NCBI RefSeq assembly: GCF_902764455.1
Contig: NZ_CACWVY010000016.1
Span: forward strand, 17,331 to 81,330
DNA length: 64,000 nt
Source of the DNA: an uncultured Methanobrevibacter sp.
GTDB lineage: Archaea > Methanobacteriota > Methanobacteria > Methanobacteriales > Methanobacteriaceae
Direction: 5' to 3'
Numbering within the stretch: the stretch's first letter is position 1; each line of letters opens with the position of its first letter. Below, piece after piece: positions 38,292 through 46,060 of this stretch. Under the pieces are notes generated by a model, which ran no database searches, had not been told where the DNA came from, and saw only the letters and a program-made list of their open reading frames with translations. The position numbers and the translations under genes were made by a program.

Positions 38292-39512
38292 ATGGATTTG
38301 ATAGTAGCAAAGTTTGATGGAAATGCACTAGCAGACGGTGAAAAAATTAAAAATGCAGCCGCATCTGTCATAAAAGAATATGAAAAAGGCAATAAAGTAG
38401 TAGTAATAGCTTCAGCTACAAGCAACACTACTGATGAGCTCATAAAGCTTTCCACTGAAGCTGTTGGCAGGCTTTTGACAGATTCCCAAAAAGCCGAAAT
38501 TATGGCAATGGGAGAGAGAACCAGTGCAAGACTATTAAAATCAGCCCTTGAAGCCCAGGGTGCAAAAGCAGAAGTTATCGACCCATATAATGATTTATGG
38601 CCTATTGTAACTGATACTAATTTTTTAGAGGCTAAAATTGATCTGATGCAGAGCCAGGCAAAAATCAATACCCTGAAAATCCTTTTAAATCAGGGCATAA
38701 TTCCTGTTGTGTGCGGTTTTTTAGGAAAAGGACCTGGAGGAGAAGTAACAACATTAGGCCGTGGCGGAAGTGACATTACTGCATTTTTAATTGGAAATTC
38801 ACTTGATGCAGATGAAATAATTATCGTAAGCGATGTTGACGGAGTTATGTCAAGTGATCCTGCACAGATTGAAAAGGCCAAACTGGTTAAGGAAATATCC
38901 GTTGAAGAACTTAGAAATCTCTCAACCAAAGGAGTGCAACTGATACATCCTCACGCATTGAAATATAAAACCAAAGATTTGTATGCAAAAATTATCAACT
39001 GTTCACATGTTGACCTCACAGCAAGCGGAACAGAAATTATAGGTCCTTTTGAAGACTCAACACTGAAAACAATTTCACTGTATGACTATCCTCTTTCAAT
39101 AATAGCAATTGTGGGAGATTCACTATTGTCAAAAGAAGGAATACTTTCCGATTTGACACATCATTTGGCCGAAAACAATTTGAACATCTACAAATTATCA
39201 GTCACAGACAATTCAATTACCATTTTTGTAGACAAAAAGGAAGCCCAAAAAGCATATCACATACTGCATGATTTTGTTTTAGCAAGCGACATATTCAATT
39301 CCCTCTCATTGGGTCAGGACACAGCAATGATTACCATTGTAAGTCTTGACATCATTGAAAAACCGGGAATAATAGCTGCAATAACAGAACAGCTTAGAAA
39401 AAACAATATAAAAATAATTGAAATCAACTCATCACAAACAGCAATAGTTGTTATTGTTGACTGGAAAGACGGTGAGACCGCCAAAGAACTGATTGATGAA
39501 ATTCTGGAATAG
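38292..39512 (+). CDS. Aspartokinase-like amino acid kinase with two ACT domains
   Basis: 406 residues from the ATG at 38292, placed after AGGTGA (38281-38286). The kinase domain (about 1-250) has LGRGGSDITAFLIG and SDVDGVMSSDP, diagnostic of aspartokinases. Two ACT domains (about 262-405) would bind an allosteric amino acid. Aspartokinase phosphorylates aspartate at the first step of Lys/Thr/Met synthesis. The N-terminal nucleotide-binding motif, normally KFGGTS, reads KFDGNA here (K7 kept), so activity or substrate may differ. It stands alone between nuclease-like genes, not in an amino acid operon. Confidence 0.78.
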   Translation: MDLIVAKFDGNALADGEKIKNAAASVIKEYEKGNKVVVIASATSNTTDELIKLSTEAVGRLLTDSQKAEIMAMGERTSARLLKSALEAQGAKAEVIDPYNDLWPIVTDTNFLEAKIDLMQSQAKINTLKILLNQGIIPVVCGFLGKGPGGEVTTLGRGGSDITAFLIGNSLDADEIIIVSDVDGVMSSDPAQIEKAKLVKEISVEELRNLSTKGVQLIHPHALKYKTKDLYAKIINCSHVDLTASGTEIIGPFEDSTLKTISLYDYPLSIIAIVGDSLLSKEGILSDLTHHLAENNLNIYKLSVTDNSITIFVDKKEAQKAYHILHDFVLASDIFNSLSLGQDTAMITIVSLDIIEKPGIIAAITEQLRKNNIKIIEINSSQTAIVVIVDWKDGETAKELIDEILE

Positions 39513-39580
39513 GGATTTGAAAAAAAATTACCTATCCAATTTACCGCTTTCCAACTCACTTCTTGAAAAATTACTCAACT

Positions 39581-40402
39581 CTAAAGCTTTTTCAATACCA
39601 AGTTCCTCCTTAATTTTAAGAGCCATAACAAACTCTCCTTGCTCAATACCCCAGAATCGAAACCTTCATTAAAAATCAATTGTTTTTGAAAATCCATAGC
39701 AGTTTTAGCTTCTTGCAATCCAATCACCTCTTCTAAGCGTTGAATATCCTTTAAAGTTTTTGCATATTTATGTATAACACATTTCATCTCAAATATCAAT
39801 TCTAATTTGAATTCTTCATCTTCGATTTTGAGTAATTTAAGCAATTGACAAACTATTTCAAGAATTTGATTTTGATTTTCCTTATACATTCGCGGAATCA
39901 TAATCAAATTCATCGCATCAACATTATCCAAAACCTCATTGTTTAATATTCTATCCCTTACATTAATTAATCTTTCCATACCACCCAAATCTGAATAGAC
40001 AATGCTTTTTGGATTACAAATCAATGTTGGTGACCTATGAATCACATCAGAACTTATTGACGGAACCTGATCTGAAGTCAAAAAAGACATTACCGGCAAT
40101 TCAGTTGCATATTCCAGATTAACCCGATACCTATTGATTTTTTCATAAGTTTCATTATTAACCTTGCCACTTTCATCCTCCCTGTTGACGACACAAATTT
40201 TTTCACCAATCTTTGCAAGATATGATGAATCCACTCTTGGCACACTACCACTTGCATTTGGATACTCGTTAGCTAACGGCCCCACATATTTTCCAGGAAG
40301 CTCAAAAAATTCATGAATTACATCACCGGCATATGCAGCCTGTCTTTTTGCAAGTGAATCTAAAGGCTTGTCCATTCTTTTTGTTTTCTTTTTACTACAC
40401 AT
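39581..40402 (-). CDS. Putative PD-(D/E)XK nuclease-like protein, frameshifted near the C-terminus
   Basis: 273 residues starting at ATG 40402 after AAGGAGGGAT. The core RVDSSYLAKIGEKICVVNREDESG region shares the D-x(n)-N-x-E pattern with the proteins at 28412 and 37084. The reading frame changes near 39650, where a run of four C (four G on the coding strand) follows FDSG. In the alternative frame the protein would continue GIEQGEFVMALKIKEELGIE and on to a TAA at 39528-39530, only 15 bases from the convergent gene. That GIEQG tail is typical of Rpn-like proteins, so the annotated tail (VLSKESLLWLL) is probably an artefact of a 2-base gain or 1-base loss. Confidence 0.5.
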   Translation of the reverse strand: MCSKKKTKRMDKPLDSLAKRQAAYAGDVIHEFFELPGKYVGPLANEYPNASGSVPRVDSSYLAKIGEKICVVNREDESGKVNNETYEKINRYRVNLEYATELPVMSFLTSDQVPSISSDVIHRSPTLICNPKSIVYSDLGGMERLINVRDRILNNEVLDNVDAMNLIMIPRMYKENQNQILEIVCQLLKLLKIEDEEFKLELIFEMKCVIHKYAKTLKDIQRLEEVIGLQEAKTAMDFQKQLIFNEGFDSGVLSKESLLWLLKLRRNLVLKKL

Positions 40403-40911
40403 TTATCCCTCCTTCTAATTTCCGGAAATTAAATCATGCATGTATAATATTATTTAGCAACTTATATAAGTTTAATCTTTGAAATAAGAGCAATTATACA
40501 ATTAAAAATAATATAAGCAACTTAAAACAATATTTAGGCCAAAATAATAAATTAGTGCATAAAAAGAAAATTGTTTTGATTCAAAAATATGATTTCATAT
40601 GAAGTTGATATACCATCACCGCAAGAAAAAAATTAAAAATTACCCTAAGAATCAAAATTATGAAATGTAAAATCAAATAAATCAAAATAAAATGTAAAAA
40701 CCATATTTTACTTAATCGTTTATGCAAGTATATGCCATTAAAAATCAGTCAACAAAAATAAAAAAAAGTTCGAAGCTACGGCAGTGCAACTTCGAACGGC
40801 ATTTTTCACGACTTGTTAATTAGTCATTATAATATAACTTGTTCATGACATATAAATTAAATGGTTAGGTTGAAAATAGGTAAAAAGAAAAAAAGCAGAT
40901 AATAAATTAAA
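40403..40911. other. Intergenic region with a strong minus-strand hairpin
   Basis: No coding gene is supported in 509 AT-rich bases. The notable element is the hairpin at 40769-40798 with a T-tract on the - strand, preceded on that strand by a TATA-like TTTATATG (40849-40856). This is either the terminator of the thioesterase gene or of a short untranslated transcript. Confidence 0.5.
40760..40798 (-). terminator. Intrinsic-type terminator
   Basis: On the - strand GTTCGAAG pairs with CTTCGAAC around a 14-base loop, followed by eight T and a further T-rich tract. It lies about 110 bases after the thioesterase stop. Confidence 0.65.
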
Positions 40912-41310
40912 TCATAATTTAAAGCCAGTTCCAATAAACTGGGCAACATCACGGCCAGTATCATCTGAAATGTCAACATTAACAATAGAAGAAGTCCTGC
41001 CGTTTTTTCTGCATGTAGCTTTGGCTGTCAGTTTATCCCCTTTTGGAGCTGAAAGATAGTGAATGTCAACCTGCTGGGCAACAGTGAGCTGGTGAATCTG
41101 ATTTGAAAGAACTGCAAAGGCAAAATCTGCCAGTGTGAATATTACTCCACCCATCACACCGCCATATGCATTTTTATGTTCATCTGTTAAAACCAAGCTG
41201 CAGATAGCTTCGCCTTCTGTTAATTCATCTAATGTTATTCCAGTATTTACTGCGAATTTGTCCTTGTAGAAAAATTCTCTTGCATTTTCTAATGAATCGA
41301 AATTAGCCAT
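40912..41310 (-). CDS. PaaI-family hotdog thioesterase
   Basis: 132 residues. The central helix segment AYGGVMGGVIFTLADFAFAV and the strand VDIHYLSAPKGDKL are the hallmark of the hotdog-fold PaaI/4HBT family, which hydrolyses acyl- or aryl-CoA thioesters. The length is typical. Start is ATG 41310 with a GGTGTT element upstream. No operon partner is visible: the next - strand gene upstream stops 65 bases away. In methanogens the substrate is unknown. Confidence 0.82.
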   Translation of the reverse strand: MANFDSLENAREFFYKDKFAVNTGITLDELTEGEAICSLVLTDEHKNAYGGVMGGVIFTLADFAFAVLSNQIHQLTVAQQVDIHYLSAPKGDKLTAKATCRKNGRTSSIVNVDISDDTGRDVAQFIGTGFKL

Positions 41311-41375
41311 TTTAACACCAATAATATGATTTATCGAAACACTTTAATTAATATTTTGAAAAAAAAAAGTAGTCA

Positions 41376-41993
41376 CTAAATAAGTACTTTCAGAGATTCC
41401 CACATCAAATAGACTGCTCCTAAAATTATCAGAACTGCAAATATTTTAGGGATATATTTTGTTTTTGAAATCAGCCTGTCCAAATCGATTTTTGAAATTA
41501 AAAAACTCAAAACAAACAATGTCAATGCAAAACCAAAACAATACAGTAAAATGTTTAATACTGCATAAGCACTGTCGGAACCCATAAGAAGTGCAATCAG
41601 AGAAATAAGATATGCGCTGTAACACGGAGTCCAAGAAACTGACGTTAAAAGACCTAAAATAAATGATCCGACTACACCTTCACCGCTTCTAGAAGAAACT
41701 GCTCCAAAAGAAATGGAGCGTCCGGCAAGCATCATAATTCCAATCACAAGAAGGATTAAAGCAGAGACTATTCGGATATAAAACATATAGCCGTAAACAA
41801 TGGATGTGAAAAATCCTGTAAGAAATATTATGGCCACAAAGATACTTAAAAGTCCCAAAACGAATGCCAGTATTTCAGTTTTTGTTTTTGTCTTTAAGCT
41901 GAAAGCTACAAATATCGGAATTATAGGCAAAATACATGGTGACAATATTGAAATTACACCTGTAAAAAAGGAAATAAAAGGAAGTATTTCCAT
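41376..41993 (-). CDS. ccdA: CcdA-type cytochrome c biogenesis/thiol-disulfide transmembrane protein
   Basis: 205 residues and six hydrophobic helices. FFTGVISILSPCILPIIPI in helix 1 and SVSWTPCYSAYL in helix 4 contain the paired membrane Cys residues that pass electrons across the membrane in the CcdA/DsbD family. The ATG directly follows the TAA of the thioredoxin-like gene, with AAGGAG inside its last codons, so the pair is translationally coupled. It probably delivers cytoplasmic reducing power to the exported thioredoxin-like partner. Genes for c-type cytochromes are not seen here, so maintaining thiols in surface or secreted proteins is the more likely role (inference). Confidence 0.85.
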   Translation of the reverse strand: MEILPFISFFTGVISILSPCILPIIPIFVAFSLKTKTKTEILAFVLGLLSIFVAIIFLTGFFTSIVYGYMFYIRIVSALILLVIGIMMLAGRSISFGAVSSRSGEGVVGSFILGLLTSVSWTPCYSAYLISLIALLMGSDSAYAVLNILLYCFGFALTLFVLSFLISKIDLDRLISKTKYIPKIFAVLIILGAVYLMWESLKVLI

Positions 41994-42419
41994 TTAAATC
42001 TCCTTAAGAGCGCTTAAAAACTCATCACTTTCCACATAACCTTCAATTTTTTGGACTGTCTTGCCGTTGCCGTCAACAAAATGAACTACAGGTGTTCCGA
42101 AAACCTGATATTTGCCGGCAATTTGAGGATTTTTGTTAATGTCAACCAAAAGAACAATGCATTTTTCATTAAGTTCCTTTTGGACATTTTTGTCACTTAA
42201 AACATTATCTTTCAACATGTCACAGTAAACACAGCTGTCCTGGTCAAATATTATTGCAACAGTTTTGTTCTGGCTTTGAGCTATGCTGAATGCACCGTCA
42301 ATGTCAGTTGTGACATTCAGACCCTGAATTGCTCCGCTTTCAAAATCAACTGCACTTACAGCCATTGTTAATGTTAAAAGGACCATTACAGCAAGTCCTA
42401 TTAAAATATATTTTTTCAT
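41994..42419 (-). CDS. Exported thioredoxin-like protein
   Basis: 141 residues from the ATG at 42419 after AGTGATT. A signal peptide or N-terminal anchor (1-22, VLLTLTMAVSA) is followed by a thioredoxin fold with the redox motif CVYC and the cis-Pro segment YQVFGTPVVHFVD. The similarity is to thioredoxin-like Thioredoxin_7/DsbD-gamma-type domains. Coupled to the CcdA gene, it likely receives electrons from CcdA and reduces disulfides outside the membrane. Confidence 0.85.
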   Translation of the reverse strand: MKKYILIGLAVMVLLTLTMAVSAVDFESGAIQGLNVTTDIDGAFSIAQSQNKTVAIIFDQDSCVYCDMLKDNVLSDKNVQKELNEKCIVLLVDINKNPQIAGKYQVFGTPVVHFVDGNGKTVQKIEGYVESDEFLSALKEI

Positions 42420-42499
42420 GTTAATCACTATTAAAATTAGATATTAATATATTTTTATATCATAAAATGGTTGACGTTAATGTTAAACTATCTAATCAT

Positions 42500-42537
42500 T
42501 AAAAAAAAAAGAATTGATTGTTGGCAAGCCAACAATC
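42500..42537 (-). terminator. Strong hairpin terminator of the MFS gene
   Basis: A perfect 10-bp stem (GATTGTTGGC with GCCAACAATC, 42516-42537) is followed on the - strand by AATTC and a ten-T run. Confidence 0.8.
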
Positions 42538-42543
42538 TTAAAT

Positions 42544-43932
42544 TTATTCTCTTTTTGTGTTGAATTCATCTTTTGAGCGTATTCCCACAAGGGAAGCAAA
42601 TATTGCAAGGACACATGCAACAGTACAGATTCCGCAGATTATCTGTGAAGCCTGCACAATCATTGCAGCATATTGGGGTTCAAGCTGCAGGTTGCCCATT
42701 ACCCATGCAAATATCAAAGTCAGAAGCCCTAAACTCATGGTCTGACCTATTGTTCTCATTGTTGCCTGTGAAGCAGAAGCTGTTGGAGCATATTTCGGAG
42801 GAACTGAACTCATGATTGCGTTCATGTTCGGACTTGAGAAAAGTCCCATACCGATACCCTGCAGAATCATTGCCAATATGACAAAGTAAATCGGAGTGTC
42901 GCCGTTTAAAAATGTAAGTATCAGAAGAGCAACTGCAGCAATACTCATTCCAACTGCAGCAAGTTTTTGGGGATGGATTCTGTCTGAGAGCTTACCGGCA
43001 TTCGGAGCCATTATAGCCATGATGATTGGAGTAATAATCAGTATCATACCTGACATCTGTGCATCCCATCCACGGACATACTGGAAATGATAATTCAAAA
43101 TGGTTGTTACAACCATAATAGCCAGATAGCTGCACAGTGCAGCCACATTGGATGATGTGAACTTGCTGTTTTTAAACAGATTCATATTGAATACCGGTGA
43201 GGACTGTCTCAGCTCATAGGCGCCGAAGATACATAAAATCACAAGCCCCACTATTGTCATAACAAGTCCCTGAGTGGTTACAAGTGATGTAAATCCGTAG
43301 ATGAATGTCAAAATACCTATTGCCCATAATATTGAACCTAACTTATCGATAGGCTGGCCTTCATATGTTTTCCACTCCTGCGGAATTTTTACTGCCATCA
43401 AAATAATACATAATACCAAAAATGGAATTACAAAGTAAAACATTGCCCTCCATCCGAGATTGTGTACCAGAAATCCGCAGATAACTGGTGAAAGGGATGT
43501 TGCAAGATATACTCCTGTTACTGTAAAACCAAGTGCCTTTCCACGATTTTGAGGTTTGACCGCCTGGACCACCATTGCCATTGCAGACACATTTAAAAAT
43601 GCAACTCCTGCTCCCTGAATGATTCTGAATACCAGAAATGATTCAGTTGAAAAGGAAAGGACTGCACCGATAGATCCCAGCAGAAACACGATGATTCCTG
43701 CAAGAAGTGATTTTTTAACTCCGAATTTTCCTGAAATCTGACCTGCCGGAACGGTAAATACCGCCACAACAAGGAAAAATATTGTTGGAATCCAGTTCTG
43801 GATTACATTGTTCATTACAAATTCCTGTGCAATAGCCGGAACACCAATGATTATTCCGTTTGATAAAAACACTGCAAAAAAGGATGTAATGAATGAAATA
43901 AATATGACATATGTTTCAAATTCTATTTTCAT
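42544..43932 (-). CDS. MFS transporter, DHA2-like drug efflux family
   Basis: 462 residues from the ATG at 43932, preceded by GGGAG within the end of the MarR gene. About fourteen hydrophobic segments are present. Motif A of MFS proteins (GQISGKFGVKKSLLAG) follows helix 2, and motif C-like GVYLATSLSPVICGFLV lies in helix 5, as in EmrB/QacA drug:H+ antiporters. It lies five bases after the MarR-type regulator, so the pair forms a regulated efflux operon. The exported compound is unknown. Confidence 0.88.
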   Translation of the reverse strand: MKIEFETYVIFISFITSFFAVFLSNGIIIGVPAIAQEFVMNNVIQNWIPTIFFLVVAVFTVPAGQISGKFGVKKSLLAGIIVFLLGSIGAVLSFSTESFLVFRIIQGAGVAFLNVSAMAMVVQAVKPQNRGKALGFTVTGVYLATSLSPVICGFLVHNLGWRAMFYFVIPFLVLCIILMAVKIPQEWKTYEGQPIDKLGSILWAIGILTFIYGFTSLVTTQGLVMTIVGLVILCIFGAYELRQSSPVFNMNLFKNSKFTSSNVAALCSYLAIMVVTTILNYHFQYVRGWDAQMSGMILIITPIIMAIMAPNAGKLSDRIHPQKLAAVGMSIAAVALLILTFLNGDTPIYFVILAMILQGIGMGLFSSPNMNAIMSSVPPKYAPTASASQATMRTIGQTMSLGLLTLIFAWVMGNLQLEPQYAAMIVQASQIICGICTVACVLAIFASLVGIRSKDEFNTKRE

Positions 43933-43937
43933 AATAA

Positions 43938-44372
43938 CTACTCCCATATAATCTTCATTGAATTGATTGAAATTTCTTTTATTCTTTTTTTAAGTTCCTC
44001 ATCGCCATCAGTCAGTCCCACTTCACTTTCCCAGTCTCTTGAGATTTGCCTTATCTTTGGAACCAGTTCATTGGCTTTTGGTGTTGTATTTAACATGTAT
44101 TTGCGTCTGTTTTTAGGATTGATTTCTCTTATTATATATCCATCATCCTCAAGTTTTTTTACAATCTTGGCTATGTTTCCTTTGCTCTGACCTGAGAAAT
44201 TTACCAAATCGTCCTGTGATGAATTCGGACGGTCATGAATGAATAATATAAATCTTAAATCATAATCCAGATTCATATCACCAAGCTTCAAATTGAGATA
44301 TTTCAGCTGGTTTTTAGAAATATTATGAATCCATGCCGCAAAGGGTGCCCTGTCAAACATTTCACTATCCAT
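43938..44372 (-). CDS. MarR-family transcriptional regulator
   Basis: 144 residues from the ATG at 44372. A start at 44396 is possible, but that ATG is part of a TTTATATG TATA box (44395-44402), so it should lie upstream of the transcript. The winged helix is seen in SSQDDLVNFSGQSKGNIAKIVKKLEDDGYI followed by the wing segment INPKNRRKYML. MarR proteins repress efflux genes until a ligand binds. Here it precedes and almost touches the MFS gene and has an inverted repeat just upstream of its own promoter. Confidence 0.87.
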   Translation of the reverse strand: MDSEMFDRAPFAAWIHNISKNQLKYLNLKLGDMNLDYDLRFILFIHDRPNSSQDDLVNFSGQSKGNIAKIVKKLEDDGYIIREINPKNRRKYMLNTTPKANELVPKIRQISRDWESEVGLTDGDEELKKRIKEISINSMKIIWE

Positions 44373-44394
44373 GATTATACTTTGAGTTAAGAGC

Positions 44395-44431
44395 ATATAA
44401 ATGTTTCTAATGAAACTGTTAAAAATGAAAC
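44395..44431 (-). promoter_or_regulatory. TATA box with candidate MarR operator
   Basis: TTTATATG (44395-44402, - strand) is the likely TATA box of the marR-MFS operon. Immediately upstream, 44403-44416 is a perfect inverted repeat: GTTTC, TAAT, GAAAC. The half-site TGAAAC recurs at 44426-44431, 15 bases from the copy at 44411. A dimeric regulator here would block TBP/TFB binding. Confidence 0.55.
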
Positions 44432-44510
44432 TAAAAACCTTAACGTTTAAATGCTAAATTTAACAAATATTATATAACATAAATTTAAAATCTTATTAAT
44501 GAGGGATAGC

Positions 44511-45179
44511 ATGGATAAGAAAGAGTTAATAATACTTGGAATAATTGCAGTTGTTGCAGTTGTTATCGCAGCAATCATATTGGCTCCTCAAATAGATGCC
44601 AAATCAACAAGTATTGAAATTTTAAACGAAAAAAACATTGGAGAAAACGGTACCTTATATATAAAATTGAAAGATAATGAAAAGGGTGCCCTCGCAAATC
44701 AATCAGTCCATATTAAACTTACCGATAAGAAAAATAAGGTTATTTATGAAAAAACCGTTAAAACTCATACGACAGGAGTTGCAATCGTCAAGCTGAAAAA
44801 TGTAACTGGAGGCGACTATAACATCAACATAACATACGATGGAGATGCTAACTTTACAGGATGTAGCCTTTCACAAAAAATAACAGTCCAAGGAGAAGTT
44901 GTTGACGATCCTATTGCAAACAGCACACTCATTCAGCAAACCCTTGCAGAAGACAATCAGGATAACAATGATGACTCACAAGACTCACAGAGTTCATCAG
45001 ACTCATCATATTCATCTGACAATTCATACACTCCGTCACAAAGTTCATCCTCTTCTTCAAGTAGTAGTAGTTCACGTAGTGACAGCGGCGACCTGCCTCA
45101 ATACGATGAAGACGGATTGATAAACTACGATGAAGACGGATATGTCAACTACGATGAGGACGGTAACGTGATAAATTAA
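44511..45179 (+). CDS. Membrane-anchored Ig-like protein with Ser-rich region and YDEDG repeats
   Basis: 222 residues from the ATG at 44511, chosen because AGGGAT (44501-44506) precedes it; an ATG at 44499 overlaps that site. Residues 5-27 are a membrane anchor (LIILGIIAVVAVVIAAIIL). Residues about 35-130 form an Ig-like domain (Big-type, ending ITYDGDANFTGCSL). Residues about 145-195 are Ser/Asp/Gln-rich with a run of eleven Ser. The tail has three YDEDG repeats (YDEDGLIN, YDEDGYVN, YDEDGNVIN). It is a surface-exposed protein of unknown function, and the Ser-rich segment is a plausible O-glycosylation site for the glycosyltransferases encoded just downstream. Confidence 0.75.
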   Translation: MDKKELIILGIIAVVAVVIAAIILAPQIDAKSTSIEILNEKNIGENGTLYIKLKDNEKGALANQSVHIKLTDKKNKVIYEKTVKTHTTGVAIVKLKNVTGGDYNINITYDGDANFTGCSLSQKITVQGEVVDDPIANSTLIQQTLAEDNQDNNDDSQDSQSSSDSSYSSDNSYTPSQSSSSSSSSSSSRSDSGDLPQYDEDGLINYDEDGYVNYDEDGNVIN

Positions 45180-45183
45180 CTTA

Positions 45184-45222
45184 AATAATAGCTTACAATC
45201 GGCTATTATTTCTATTTTTTAT
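45184..45222 (+). terminator. Hairpin terminator
   Basis: AATAATAGC and GCTATTATT form a 9-bp stem (45184-45210), followed by a T-rich tract. Confidence 0.7.
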
Positions 45223-45245
45223 TTTTTTATTTTTCAAGTGAAAAC

Positions 45246-46034
45246 ATGATATTACTGAGTTTTGATATTGAAGAGTTTGACGGACCATTAGAGCATGGCG
45301 TAGATTATTCTCTTGAAGAAGGAATGAAAGTGTCCGTTGAAGGCACAAATCTTATTTTGGACGTGTTAAAGTCAAATAACGTAAGGGCGACATTTTTCTG
45401 TACAGGAAACTTTGCCGAAAATGCACCTGAGGTCATGGAACGCATAATTAAGGAAGGTCACGAAGTTGCATGCCACGGAGTGGATCACTGGCAGCCTAAA
45501 GAGACTGATTTTGCCCGTTCAAAGGAAATCGTCGAAGGCATTACCGGCCTTACAGTAACAGGCTATCGCCAGCCACGCATGTTTCCGGTTGTGGAATCTG
45601 AAATCAAGCGTGTTGGATACAGGTACAATTCATCACTCAATCCGGCATTTATTCCTGGCCGTTACATGAATTTAAGAACACCCCGAACATGGTTTATGAA
45701 AGACGGAGTCATGCAGATTCCCGCTTCAGTAACACCAATTTTAAGATTTCCACTGTTCTGGCTTTCACTGCACAACCTGCCTGAAGGACTGTATCACCGA
45801 ATGGTTCGCCGTGTGCTTAACCACGACGGATATTTCGTAACATATTTCCATCCGTGGGAATTTTACGAGCTTAAAGAGCATCCTGAGTTCAACATGCCAT
45901 TTATCATAAAAAACCACAGCGGAAGCGAGATGGTTAAGCGTCTGGACAATCTTGTAAAGATGCTTAAAAATCATGGCCACCGGTTCATAACCTATGATGA
46001 GTTTGTAAATGTTAAACTAAAAAATAATGATTAA
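45246..46034 (+). CDS. Polysaccharide deacetylase
   Basis: 262 residues, NodB-type family. ILLSFDIEEFDGP holds the first Asp motif and HEVACHGVDHWQP the HxxxH-like metal motif. GYRQPRMF and YFHPWEFYEL match the conserved Arg and His motifs. These enzymes remove N-acetyl groups from glycans. No signal peptide is present, so it probably acts on cytoplasmic, possibly lipid-linked, sugar precursors. It is followed 26 bases later by a GT39-like gene. Confidence 0.85.
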   Translation: MILLSFDIEEFDGPLEHGVDYSLEEGMKVSVEGTNLILDVLKSNNVRATFFCTGNFAENAPEVMERIIKEGHEVACHGVDHWQPKETDFARSKEIVEGITGLTVTGYRQPRMFPVVESEIKRVGYRYNSSLNPAFIPGRYMNLRTPRTWFMKDGVMQIPASVTPILRFPLFWLSLHNLPEGLYHRMVRRVLNHDGYFVTYFHPWEFYELKEHPEFNMPFIIKNHSGSEMVKRLDNLVKMLKNHGHRFITYDEFVNVKLKNND

Positions 46035-46060
46035 ATAATATCTCTTATAAATATACCAAC

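Noticed and set aside
38147..38668. 173-codon minus-strand frame over the aspartokinase-like gene
   Set aside because: Overlaps a protein with clear family motifs and has no ribosome binding site or recognisable fold.
40769..40798. tRNA-like or structured RNA gene
   Set aside because: Only a single stem-loop with a T-run is present; no cloverleaf can be drawn.
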